DNA of 64,000 bases, from the NCBI RefSeq assembly GCF_932526225.1, contig NC_064047.1:15303621-15367620 (forward strand), given 5' to 3'. How positions within the stretch are numbered: the stretch's first letter is position 1; every line of letters starts with the position of its first letter. The stretch comes from Nematostella vectensis. Taxonomy: Eukaryota; Cnidaria; Anthozoa; Actiniaria; Edwardsiidae. This document shows positions 50,201 to 64,000 of the stretch, piece by piece. The translations under genes were made by a program, and so were the position numbers. Below the pieces are notes generated by a model that was given only the letters and a program-made list of their open reading frames with translations, did no database searches and was not told where the DNA came from.

Positions 50201-52730
50201 ATGATGAGTAATGATGAGTAATGATGAGTAATGATGAGTAATGATGAGTAATGATGAGTAATGATGAGTAATGATGAGTAATGATGAGTAATGATGAGTA
50301 ATGATGATTAATGATGATTAATGATGATTAATGATGATTAATGATGATTAATGATGATTAATGATGATTAATGATGATTAATGATGATTAATGATGATTA
50401 ATGATGATTAATGATGATTAATAATGATTAATGATGATTAATGATGATTAATGATGATTAATGGTGATTAATGATGATTAATGGTGAGTAATGGTGAGTA
50501 ATGGTGAGTAATGGTGAGTAATGGTGAGTAATGGTGAGTAATTGTGAGTAATGACGATTAATGACGATTAATGACAATTAATGACGATTAATGACAATTA
50601 ATGACGATTACTGACGATTAATGACGATTAATGACGATTAATGACGATTAATGACGATTAATGATGAGTAATGACGATTAATGATGAGTAATGACGATTA
50701 ATGATGAGTAATGATGAGTAATGATGAGTAATGATGAGTAATGATGATAAATGATGATAAATGATGATTAATGATGATTAAAGATGATTAATGATGATTA
50801 AAGATGATTAAAGATGATTAAAGATGATTAAAGATGAGTAATGATGATTGATGATGAGTAATGATGAGTAATGATGAGTAATGATGAGTAATGATGAGTA
50901 ATGATGAGTAATGATGAGTAATGATGAGTAATGATGAGTAATGATGAGTAATGATGATTAAAGACGAGTAATGATGATTAATGATGATAAATGATGATAA
51001 ATGATGATTAATGATGATAAATGATGAGTAATGATGATTAATGATGAGTAATGATGATTAATGATGAGTAATGATGATTGATGATGAGTAATGATGATTG
51101 ATGATGAGTAATGATGAGTAATGATGAGTAATGATGAGTAATGATGACTAATGATGAGTAATGATGAGTAATGATGAGTAATGATGAGTAATGATGAGTA
51201 ATGATGAGTAATGATGAGTAATGATGAGTAATGATGAGTAATGATGAGTAATGATGAGTAATGATGAGTAATGATGAGTAATGTCGAGTAATGATGATTA
51301 ATGTTGAGTAATGATGATTAATGTCGAGTAATGATGATTTATGTCGAGTAATGATGATTAATGTCGAGTAATGATGATTAATGTCGAGTAATGATGATTA
51401 ATGTCGAGTAATGATGATTAATGTCGAGTAATGATGATTAATGTCGAGTAATGATGATTAATGTCGAGTAATGATGATTAATGTCGAGTAATGATGAGTA
51501 ATGTCGATTAATGATGAGTAATGTCGATTAATGATGAGTAATGTCGATTAATGATGAGTAATGTCGATTAATGATGAGTAATGTCGATTAATGATGAGTA
51601 ATGTCGATTAATGATGAGTAATGTCGATTAATGATGAGTAATGTCGATTAATGATGAGTAATGTCGATTAATGATGAGTAATGTCGATTAATGATGAGTA
51701 ATGTCGATTAATGATGAGTAATGTCGATTAATGATGAGTAATGTCGATTAATGATGAGTAATGATGAGTAATGTCGATTAATGATGATTAATGATGATTA
51801 ATGATGATTAATGTCGATTAATGTCGATTAATGATGATTAATGTCGATTAATGTCGATTAATGTCGATTAATGTCGATTAATGATGATTAATGTCGATTA
51901 ATGTCGATTAATGTCGATTAATGTCGATTAATGTCGATTAATGTCGATTAATGTCGATTAATGTCGATTAATGTCGATTAATGTCGATTAATGATGATTA
52001 ATGTCGATTAATGATGATTAATGATGAGTAATGATGATTAATGATGATTAATGATGATTAATGATGAGTAATGATGAGTAATGATGAGTAATGATGAGTA
52101 ATGATGAGTAATGATGAGTAATGATGAGTAATGATGATTAATGATGATTAATGATGAGTAATGATGATTAGTGATGAGTAATGATGATTAATGATGAGTA
52201 ATGATGATTAATGATGAGTAATGATGAGTAATGATGATTAATGATGAGTAATGATGATTAATGATGAGTAATGATGAGTAATGATGAGTAATGATGATTA
52301 ATGATGATTAATGATGATTAATGATGAGTAATGGTGATTAATGGTGATTAATGATGATTAATGATGAGTAATGATGATTAATGATGAGTAATGATGATTA
52401 ATGATGATTAATGATGATTAATGTCGATTAATGTCGATTAATGATGATTAATGTCGATTAATGATGAGTAATGTCGATTAATGATGAGTAATGATGAGTA
52501 ATGATGAGTAATGATGATTAATGATGATTAATGATGATTAATGATGATTAATGATGATTAATGATCAGTAATGATGAGTAATGATGATTAATGATGATTA
52601 ATGATGATTAATGATGAGTAATGATGAGTAATGATGAGTAATGATGAGTAATGATGAGTAATGATGATTAATGATGATTAATGATGATTAATGATGATTA
52701 ATGATGATTAATGATGATTAATGATGATTA
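47291..52730. repeat. Second copy of the 35.5-40.85 kb block (shift ~11.86 kb)
   Basis: Begins with nine AGCAATG units (47291-47380), an enclave of domain C sequence far from its home, and repeats the +3 slip, the ATGGGT run and both 2.25-kb units. 'acgattactg' lies at 48344 and 50604, shifts of 11853 and 11863 from the first block. The private variants of the second 2.25-kb unit recur here too ('atgacta' near 51144, 'ttagtg' near 52170). Confidence 0.9.
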
Positions 52731-55700
52731 ATGATGATTAATGATGATTAATGATGATTAATGATGATTAATGATGATTAATGTCGATTAATGATGATTA
52801 ATGTCGATTAATGATGATTAATGTCGATTAATGTCGATTAATGATGAGTAATGTCGATTAATGATGAGTAATGTCGATTAATGATGAGTAATGTCGATTA
52901 ATGATGAGTAATGATGAGTAATGATGAGTAATGATGAGTAATGATGAGTAATGATGAGTAATGATGAGTAATGATGAGTAATGATGAGTAATGATGAGTA
53001 ATGTCGATTAATGATGAGTAATGTCGATTAATGATGAGTAATGATGAGTAATGATGAGTAATGATGATTAATGTCGATTAATGTCGATTAATGATGATTA
53101 ATGATGATTAATGATGATTAATGATGATTAATGATGATTAATGATGATTAATGATGATTAATGATGATTAATGATGAGTAATGATGAGTAATGATGAGTA
53201 ATGATGAGTAATGATGAGTAATGATGAGTAATGATGAGTAATGATGAGTAATAATGAGTAATGATGAGTAATGATGAGTAATGATGAGTAATGATGAGTA
53301 ATGATGAGTAATGATGAGTAATGATGAGTAATGATGAGTAATGATGAGTAATGATGAGTAATGATGAGTAATGATGATTAATGATGAGTAATGATGATTA
53401 ATGATGATTAATGATGATTAATGATGAGTAATGATGAGTAATGGTGATTAATGATGATTAATGGTGATTAATGATGATTAATGGTGATTAATGATGAGTA
53501 ATGATGATTAATGATGAGTAATGGTGATTAATGATGAGTAATGATGAGTAATGATGAGTAATGATGAGTAATGATGATTAATGATGATTAATGATGATTA
53601 ATGATGATTAATGATGATTAATGATGATTAATGATGATTAATGATGATTAATGATGATTAATGATGATTAATGATGATTAATGATGATTAATGATGATTA
53701 ATGATGAGTAATGATGATTAATGATGATTAATGATGATTAATGTCGATTAATGATGAGTAATGTCGATTAATGATGAGTAATGATGAGTAATGATGAGTA
53801 ATGATGAGTAATGATGAGTAATGATGAGTAATGATGATTAATGATGAGTAATGATGAGTAATGATGATTAATGATGAGTAATGATGATTAATAATGAGTA
53901 ATGATGATTAATGATGATTAATGATGATTAATGATGATTAATGATGAGTAATGATGATTAATGATGATTAATGAAGATTAATGATGATTAATTATGAGTA
54001 ATGATGAGTAATGATGAGTAATGGTGATTAATGATGAGTAATGATGATTAATGATGAGTAATGATGATTAATGATGATTAATGTCGATTAATGATGATTA
54101 ATGTCGATTAATGTCGATTAATGTCGATTAATGTCGATTAATGTCGATTAATGATGAGTAATGAGGATTAATGATGATTAATGAGGATTAATGATGAGTA
54201 ATGAGGATTAATGATGATTAATGATGATTAATGAGGATTAATGATGATTAATGATCAGTAATGATGATTAATGATGAGTAATGATGAGTAATGATGAGTA
54301 ATGATGAGTAATGATGAGTAATGATGAGTAATGATGAGTAATGATGAGTAATGATGAGTAATGATGAGTAATGATGAGTAATGATGAGTAATGATGAGTA
54401 ATGATGAGTAATGATGAGTAATGATGAGTAATGATGATTAATGATGATGAATGATGATTAATGATGAGTAATGATGATTAATGGTGATTAATGATGATTA
54501 ATGGTGATTAATGATGAGTAATGATGAGTAATGGTGATTAATGATGATCAATGGTGATTAATGATGATTAATGAGGATTAATGATGATTAATGAGGATTA
54601 ATGATGATTAATGATGATTAATGATGATTAATGATGAGTAATGATGATTAATGATGATTAATGATGATTAATGATGAGTAATGATGAGTAATGATGAGTA
54701 ATGATGAGTAATGATGAGTAATGATGATTAATGATGATTAATGTCGATTAATGATGATTAATGTCGATTAATGTCGATTAATGTCGATTAATGTCGATTA
54801 ATGTCGATTAATGACGATTAATGTCGATTAATGACGATTAATGTCGATTAATGATGAGTAATGAGGATTAATGATGAGTAATGATCAGTAATGATGATTA
54901 ATGATGAGTAATGATGATTAATGATGAGTAATGATGAGTAATGATGAGTAATGATGAGTAATGATGAGTAATGATGAGTAATGATGAGTAATGATGAGTA
55001 ATGATGAGTAATGATGAGTAATGATGAGTAATGATGAGTAATGATGAGTAATGATGAGTAATGATGAGTAATGATGAGTAATGATGAGTAATGATGAGTA
55101 ATGATGAGTAATGATGATTAATGATGAGTAATGATGATTAATGATGAGTAATGATGATTAATGATGAGTAATGATGATTAATGGTGATTAATGATGATTA
55201 ATGGTGAGTAATGGTGAGTAATGATGAGTAATGGTGAGTAATGATGAGTAATGGTGATTAATGATGATTAATGGTGATTAATGATGATTAATGAGGATTA
55301 ATGATGATTAATGAGGATTAATGATGATTAATGATGATTAATGAGGATTAATGATGATTAATGAGGATTAATGATGATTAATGTCGATTAATGACGATTA
55401 ATGTCGATTAATGTCGATTAATGACGATTAATGTCGATTAATGACGATTAATGACGATTAATGATGAGTAATGATGATTAATGATGAGTAATGATGATTA
55501 ATGTCGATTAATGATGAGTAATGTCGATTAATGATGAGTAATGTCGATTAATGATGAGTAATGTCGATTAATGATGAGTAATGTCGATTAATGATGATTA
55601 ATGTCGATTAATGATGATTAATGTCGATTAATGTCGATTAATGATGATTAATGTCGATTAATGATGATTAATGATGATTAATGATGATTAATGATGATTA

Positions 55701-58199
55701 ATGATGATTAATGATGATTAATGATGATTAATGATGAGTAATGATGATTAATGATGAGTAATGATGATTAATGATGAGTAATGATGAGTAATGATGAGTA
55801 ATGATGAGTAATGATGAGTAATGATGAGTAATGATGAGTAGTGATGAGTAATGATGAGTAATGATGAGTAATGATGAGTAATGATGATTAATGATGAGTA
55901 ATGATGATTAATGATGAGTAATGATGATTAATGATGAGTAATGATGAGTAATGATGATTTATGATGATTAATGATGATTAATGATGATTAATGTCGATTA
56001 ATGATGATTAATGTCGATTAATGATGATTAATGTCGATTAATGATGATTAATGTCGATTAATGATGATTAATGTCGATTAATGATGATTAATGTCGATTA
56101 ATGATGAGTAATGATGAGTAATGATGAGTAATGATTAGTAATGATGAGTAATGATGAGTAATGATGATTAATGATGATTAATGATGAGTAGTGATGAGTA
56201 GTGATGATTAATGATGAGTAATGATGATTAATGATGAGTAATGATGATTAATGATGAGTAATGATGATTAATGATGATTAATGATGAGTAATGATGAGTA
56301 ATGATGAGTAATGATGAGTAATGATGAGTAATGATGAGTAATGATGATTAATGGTGATTAATGATGAGTAATGATGATTAATGATGATTAATGATGAGTA
56401 ATGATGATTAATGATGAGTAATGTCGATTAATGATGAGTAATGATGAGTAATGTCGATTAATGATGAGTAATGTCGATTAATGATGAGTAATGATGAGTA
56501 ATGATGATTAACGATGATTAACGATGATTAACGATGATTAACGATGATTAATGATGAGTAATGATGATTAATGATGATTAATGATGAGTAATGATGATTA
56601 ATGATGATTAATGATGATTAATGATGATTAATGGTGATTAATGATGATTAATGATGATTAATGGTGATTAATGATGAGTAATGATGAGTAATGGTGATTA
56701 ATGATGAGTAATGATGAGTAATGGTGATTAATGATGAGTAATGGTGAGTAATGATGAGTAATGATGAGTAATGATGAGTAATGATGAGTAATGATGAGTA
56801 ATGATGATTAATGATGATTAATGATGATTAATGATGATTAATGATGAGTAATGATGATTAATGTCGATTAATGATGATTAATGTCGATTAATGTCGATTA
56901 ATGATGATTAATGTCGATTAATGATGATTAATGATGAGTAATGATGAGTAATGATGAGTAATGATGAGTAATGATGAGTAATGATGAGTAATGATGATTA
57001 ATGATGATTAATGATGATTAATGATGAGTAATGATGATTAATGATGAGTAATGATGAGTAATGATGATTAATGATGAGTAATGATGATTAATGATGATTA
57101 ATGATGAGTAATGATGATTAATGATGATTAATGATGATTAATGATGATTAATGATGATTAATGATGAGTAATGATGAGTAATGGTGAGTAATGATGAGTA
57201 ATGGTGAGTAATGATGATTAATGATGATTAATGTCGATTAATGATGATTAATGTCGATTAATGTCGATTAATGTCGATTAATGTCGATTAATGTCGATTA
57301 ATGATGATTAATGTCGATTAATGATGATTAATGATCATTAATGATGAGTAATGATGAGTAATGATGAGTAATGATGAGTAATGATGAGTAATGATGATTA
57401 ATGATGATTAATGATGAGTAATGATGATTAATGATGAGTAATGATGATTAATGATGATTAATGATGATTAATGATGATTAATGATGATTAATGATGATTA
57501 ATGATGATTAATGATGAGTAATGATGATTAATGATGATTAATGATGATTAATGTCGATTAATGATGATAAATGTCGATTAATGGTGATTAATGTCGATTA
57601 ATGGTGATTAATGTCGATTAATGTCGATTAATGATGAGTAATGATGATTGATGATGAGTAATGATGAGTAATGATGAGTAATGATGAGTAATTGATGAGT
57701 AATGATGAGTAATGATGAGTAATGATGAGTAATGATGAGTAATGATGAGTAATGATGAGTAATGATGAGTAATGATGAGTAATGATGAGTAATGATGAGT
57801 AATGATGAGTAATGATGAGTAATGATGATTAATGATGAGTAATGATGATTAATGATGAGTAATGATGATTAATGATGAGTAATGATGATTAATGATGATT
57901 AATGATGAGTAATGATGATTAATGATGTGTAATGATGATTAATGATGAGTAATGATGATTAATGATGAGTAATGATGATTAATGTCGATTAATGATGAGT
58001 AATGTCGATTAATGATGAGTAATGATGAGTAATGATAATTAATGATGATTAATGATGATTAATGATGATTAATAATGATTAATGATGATTAATGATGATT
58101 AATGATGATTAATGATGATTAATGATGATTAATGATGATTAATGATGAGTAATGATGAGTAATGATGAGTAATGATGAGTAATGATGAGTAATGATGAG

Positions 58200-61100
58200 T
58201 AATGATGAGTAATGATGATTAATGATGATTAATGATGATTAATGATGATTAATGATGATTAATGATGATTAATGATGATTAATGTCGATTAATGATGATT
58301 AATGTCGATTAATGTCGATTAATGTCGATTAATGATGAGTAATGTCGATTAATGATGAGTAATGTCGATTAATGATGAGTAATGTCGATTAATGATGAGT
58401 AATGTCGATTAATGATGATTAATGATGAGTAATGTCGATTAATGATGATTAATGATGATTAATGATGAGTAATGATGAGTAATGATGAGTAATGATGAGT
58501 AATGATGAGTAATGATGAGTAATGATGAGTAATGATGAGTAATGATGAGTAATGATGAGTAATGATGAGTAATGATGAGTAATGATGAGTAATGATGAGT
58601 AATGATGAGTAATGATGAGTAATGATGAGTAATGATGATTAATGATGAGTAATGATGATTAATGATGAGTAATGATGATTAATGATGATTAATGATGATT
58701 AATGATGATTAATGATGATTAATGATGATTAATGATGATTAATGATGATTAATGATGAGTAATGGTGAGTAATGATGAGTAATGGTGAGTAATGGTGATT
58801 AATGATGAGTAATGGTGATTAATGATGATTAATGGTGATTAATGGTGATTAATGATGATTAATGGTGATTAATGGTGATTAATGATGATTAATGATGATT
58901 AATGATGATTAATGATGATTAATGATGATTAATGATGATTAATGATGATTAATGATGGTTAATGTCGATTAATGTCGATTAATGTCGATTAATGTCGATT
59001 AATGTCGATTAATGTCGATTAATGTCGATTAATGACGAGTAATGACGAGTAATGATGATTAATGATGAGTAATGATGATTAATGATGATTAATGATGAGT
59101 AATGATGATTAATGATGAATAATGATGAGTAATGATGAGTAATGATGAGTAATGATGAGTAATGATGAGTAATGATGAGTAATGATGATTAATGATGAGT
59201 AATGATGATTAATGATGAGTAATGATGAGTAATGATGAGTAATGATGAGTAATGATGAGTAATGATGAGTAATGATGAGTAATGATGAGTAATGATGAGT
59301 AATGATGAGTAATGATGAGTAATGACGAGTAATGATGATTAATGTCGATTAATGATGATTAATGTCGATTAATGATGATTAATGTCGATTAATGATGATT
59401 AATGTCGATTAATGATGATTAATGTCGATTAATGATGATTAATGTCGATTAATGATGATTAATGTCGATTAATGATGATTAATGTCGATTAATGTCGATT
59501 AATGTCGATTAATGTCGATTAATGATGAGTAATGTCGATTAATGATGAGTAATGATGATTAATGATGAGTAATGATGAGTAATGATGAGTAATGATGAGT
59601 AATGATGAGTAATGATGAGTAATGATGAGTAATGATGAGTAATGATGAGTAATGATGAGTAATGATGAGTAATGATGAGTAATGATGAGTAATGATGAGT
59701 AATGATGAGTAATGATGAGTAATGATGAGTAATGATGATTAATGATGATTAATGATGATTAATGATGATTAATGATGATTAATGATGATTAATGATGATT
59801 AATGATGATTAATGATGATTAATGATGAGTAATGATGATTAATGATGATTAATGATGATTAATGATGATTAATGGTGATTAATGATGATTAATGATGATT
59901 AATGGTGATTAATGATGATTAATGATGATTAATGATGAGTAATGATGATTAATGATGAGTAATGATGATTAATGATGATTAATGATGATTAATGTCGATT
60001 AATGATGAGTAATGTCGATTAATGATGAGTAATGTCGATTAATGATGAGTAATGTCGATTAATGATGAGTAATGATGAGTAATGATGAGTAATGATGAGT
60101 AATGATGAGTAATGTCGATTAATGATGAGTAATGTCGATTAATGATGAGTAATGTCGATTAATGATGAGTAATGTCGATTAATGATGATTAATGATGATT
60201 AATGATGATTAATGATGATTAATGATGATTAATGATGAGTAATGATGAGTAATGATGAGTAATGATGAGTAATGATGAGTAATGATGAGTAATGATGAGT
60301 AATGATGAGTAATGATGAGTAATGATGAGTAATGATGAGTAATGATGAGTAATGATGAGTAATGATGATTAATGATGAGTAATGATGAGTAATGATGATT
60401 AATGATGAGTAATGATGATTAATGATGATTAATGATGATTAATGATGATTAATGATGATTAATGATGATTAATGATGATTAATGATGATTAATGATGATT
60501 AATGATGATTAATGGTGATTAATGATGAGTAATGGTGAGTAATGGTGATTAATGATGAGTAATGATGATTAATGATGAGTAATGATGATTAATGATGATT
60601 AATGATGAGTAATGATGATTAATGATGATTAATGATGATTAATGATGATTAATGATGATTAATGGTGATTAATGATGAGTAATGATGAGTAATGATGATT
60701 AATGATGATTAATGATGATTAATGATGATTAATGATGATTAATGATGATTAATGATGATTAATGATGAGTAATGATAAGTAATGATGAGTAATGATGAGT
60801 AATGATGAGTAATGATGAGTAATGATGAGTAATGATGAGTAATGATGAGTAATGATGAGTAATGATGAGTAATGATGAGTAATGATGAGTAATGATGAGT
60901 AATGATGAGTAATGATGAGTAATGATGATTAATGATGAGTAATGATGAGTAATGATGATTAATGATGATTAATGATGATTAATGATGATTAATGATGAGT
61001 AATGATGATTAATGATGAGTAATGATGATTAATGATGATTAATGATGATTAATGGTGAGTAATGATGATTAATGATGAGTAATGATGATTAATGATGAGT

Positions 61101-64000
61101 AATGATGAGTATTGATGATTAATGATGAGTAATGATGAGTAATGGTGATTAATGATGAGTAATGGTGATTAATGATGAGTAATGATGATTAATGATGAGT
61201 AATGATGATTAATGTCGATTAATGATGAGTAATGTCGATTAATGTCGATTAATGATGAGTAATGTCGATTAATGATGAGTAATGATGAGTAATGATGAGT
61301 AATGATAATTAATGATGATTAATGATGATTAATGATGATTAATGATGAGTAATGATGAGTAATGATGATTAATGATGAGTAATGATGATTAATGATGAGT
61401 AATGATGAGTAATGATGAGTAATGATGATTAATGATGATTAATGATGAGTAATGATGATTAATGATGAGTAATGATGAGTAATAATGAGTAATGGTGATT
61501 AATGATGAGTAATGATGAGTAATGGTGATTAATGATGAGTAATGGTGATTAATGATGATTAATGATGAGTAATGATGATTAATGATGATTAATGATGATT
61601 AATGATGATTAATGATGATTAATGATGATTAATGATGATTAATGATGATTAATGTCGATTAATGATGATTAATGTCGATTAATGTCGATTAATGTCGATT
61701 AATGATGAGTAATGTCGATTAATGATGAGTAATGTCGATTAATGATGAGTAATGTCGATTAATGATGAGTAATGTCGATTAATGATGATTAATGATGAGT
61801 AATGTCGATTAATGATGATTAATGATGATTAATGATGAGTAATGATGAGTAATGATGAGTAATGATGAGTAATGATGAGTAATGATGAGTAATGATGAGT
61901 AATGATGAGTAATGATGAGTAATGATGAGTAATGATGAGTAATGATGAGTAATGATGAGTAATGATGAGTAATGATGAGTAATGATGAGTAATGATGATT
62001 AATGATGAGTAATGATGATTAATGATGAGTAATGATGATTAATGATGATTAATGATGATTAATGATGATTAATGATGATTAATGATGATTAATGATGATT
62101 AATGATGATTAATGATGAGTAATGGTGAGTAATGATGAGTAATGGTGAGTAATGGTGATTAATGATGAGTAATGGTGATTAATGATGATTAATGGTGATT
62201 AATGGTGATTAATGATGATTAATGGTGATTAATGGTGATTAATGATGATTAATGATGATTAATGATGATTAATGATGATTAATGATGATTAATGATGATT
62301 AATGATGATTAATGATGGTTAATGTCGATTAATGTCGATTAATGTCGATTAATGTCGATTAATGTCGATTAATGTCGATTAATGTCGATTAATGACGAGT
62401 AATGACGAGTAATGATGATTAATGATGAGTAATGATGATTAATGATGATTAATGATGAGTAATGATGATTAATGATGAGTAATGATGAGTAATGATGAGT
62501 AATGATGAGTAATGATGAGTAATGATGAGTAATGATGATTAATGATGAGTAATGATGATTAATGATGAGCAATGATGAGTAATGATGAGTAATGATGAGT
62601 AATGATGAGTAATGATGAGTAATGATGAGTAATGATGAGTAATGATGAGTAATGATGAGTAATGATGATTAATGTCGATTAATGATGATTAATGTCGATT
62701 AATGATGATTAATGTCGATTAATGATGATTAATGTCGATTAATGATGATTAATGTCGATTAATGATGATTAATGTCGATTAATGATGATTAATGTCGATT
62801 AATGATGATTAATGTCGATTAATGTCGATTAATGTCGATTAATGTCGATTAATGATGAGTAATGTCGATTAATGATGAGTAATGATGATTAATGATGAGT
62901 AATGATGAGTAATGATGAGTAATGATGAGTAATGATGAGTAATGATGAGTAATGATGAGTAATGATGAGTAATGATGAGTAATGATGAGTAATGATGAGT
63001 AATGATGAGTAATGATGAGTAATGATGAGTAATGATGAGTAATGATGATTAATGATGATTAATGATGATTAATGATGATTAATGATGATTAATGATGATT
63101 AATGATGATTAATGATGATTAATGATGATTAATGATGAGTAATGATGATTAATGATGATTAATGATGATTAATGATGATTAATGGTGATTAATGATGATT
63201 AATGATGATTAATGGTGATTAATGATGATTAATGATGATTAATGATGATTAATGATGAGTAATGATGAGTAATGATGATTAATGATGAGTAATGATGATT
63301 AATGATGAGTAATGATGATTAATGATGATTAATGATGAGTAATGTCGATTAATGATGAGTAATGTCGATTAATGATGAGTAATGTCGATTAATGATGAGT
63401 AATGTCGATTAATGATGAGTAATGATGAGTAATGATGAGTAATGATGAGTAATGATGAGTAATGTCGATTAATGATGAGTAATGTCGATTAATGATGAGT
63501 AATGTCGATTAATGATGAGTAATGTCGATTAATGATGATTAATGATGATTAATGATGATTAATGATGATTAATGATGATTAATGATGAGTAATGATGAGT
63601 AATGATGAGTAATGATGAGTAATGATGAGTAATGATGAGTAATGATGAGTAATGATGAGTAATGATGAGTAATGATGAGTAATGATGAGTAATGATGAGT
63701 AATGATGAGTAATGATGAGTAATGATGAGTAATGATGAGTAATGATGATTAATGATGAGTAATGATGATTAATGATGATTAATGATGATTAATGATGATT
63801 AATGATGATTAATGATGATTAATGATGATTAATGATGATTAATGATGATTAATGATGATTAATGGTGATTAATGATGAGTAATGGTGAGTAATGGTGATT
63901 AATGATGAGTAATGGTGATTAATGATGATTAATGGTGATTAATGGTGATTAATGATGATTAATGGTGATTAATGATGATTAATGATGATTAATGATGATT
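58200..64000. repeat. ~3.36-kb higher-order duplication in domain D, running off the end
   Basis: The rare 'aatgatggtt' is at 58951 and 62311, and the GTGAGT/GTGATT cluster at 58761 and 62121 (shift 3360). The second unit is cut by the window end. A related GTGAGT cluster at 60511 matches 63861 (shift 3350). Confidence 0.85.

Larger units (their letters stand above)
35541..64000. repeat. 10-bp satellite, domain D: mixed AGTAATGATG/ATTAATGATG family
   Basis: 28.5 kb of 10-mers ending AATG, with the variable triplet-type prefixes ATGAGT, ATGATT, TCGATT, TCGAGT, GTGATT, GTGAGT, ACGATT, ATGATA and ATGGGT. Variants come in blocks or alternate in pairs (20-bp units), and several kilobase-scale segments are repeated. 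No other sequence interrupts it, and it runs off the window end. Register slips are few: +3 bp at 35628-35640 and 47481-47493, +1 bp at 57693. Confidence 0.98.

Noticed and set aside
31424-64000. CRISPR array or telomere
   Set aside because: Repeats are contiguous without spacers, the organism is eukaryotic, and the unit is unlike TTAGGG-type telomere repeats.
35541-64000. Hidden genes or inserts inside the 10-bp array
   Set aside because: Scanning line by line showed only 10-mers with one or two substitutions and three short register slips; no foreign segment was found.

Overview
The window is eukaryotic nuclear DNA, almost certainly from an invertebrate animal. A cnidarian is my best guess, from the style of the LINE protein and the recombinase gene, but I could not test it. 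There are GT-AG introns, a non-LTR retrotransposon, microsatellites and very long satellite arrays. There is no bacterial gene organisation. About 55 of the 64 kb is satellite DNA of two unrelated kinds, and only two protein-coding units are supportable, both on the minus strand.

Layout. 1-21998: head-to-tail array of a ~204-bp satellite, about 108 monomers, with visible higher-order structure (series of about 18 monomers, ~3.66 kb). 21999-25901: a LINE inserted in one monomer, flanked by a 5-bp target duplication. It has one 1158-codon ORF (apurinic-like endonuclease plus reverse transcriptase), but the RT active site reads Y-A-D-G. 25902-26627: the same satellite resumes. 26628-31240: a 4.6-kb single-copy island with a (TAA)95 microsatellite and a nine-exon gene. 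The exons join in one frame to give a 538-residue tyrosine recombinase (Crypton-like) with all expected catalytic residues (R246, K286, H365/R368, H395, Y404). 31241-31427: one more, incomplete 204-bp monomer, ending seven bases upstream of the gene's start codon. 31424-64000: a 10-bp satellite that begins inside that monomer. It passes through successive domains that differ by single-base steps (ATCACTGATG, AGCACTGATG, AGCAATGATG, then an AGTAATGATG/ATTAATGATG mixture) and carries several nested kilobase-scale duplications.

How the parts relate. The LINE landed in a pre-existing array, because the monomer is restored exactly when element and target duplication are removed. The recombinase gene is bounded on both sides by the same 70 bp of satellite monomer in direct orientation, and its presumed promoter and 5' leader lie in satellite sequence. 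Most monomers carry a perfect CRE (TGACGTCA), an E-box (CACGTG) and ACGCGT, so the array may be amplified promoter or end sequence of this recombinase locus. That link is the most interesting candidate system here. It is inference and rests on the junctions described below.
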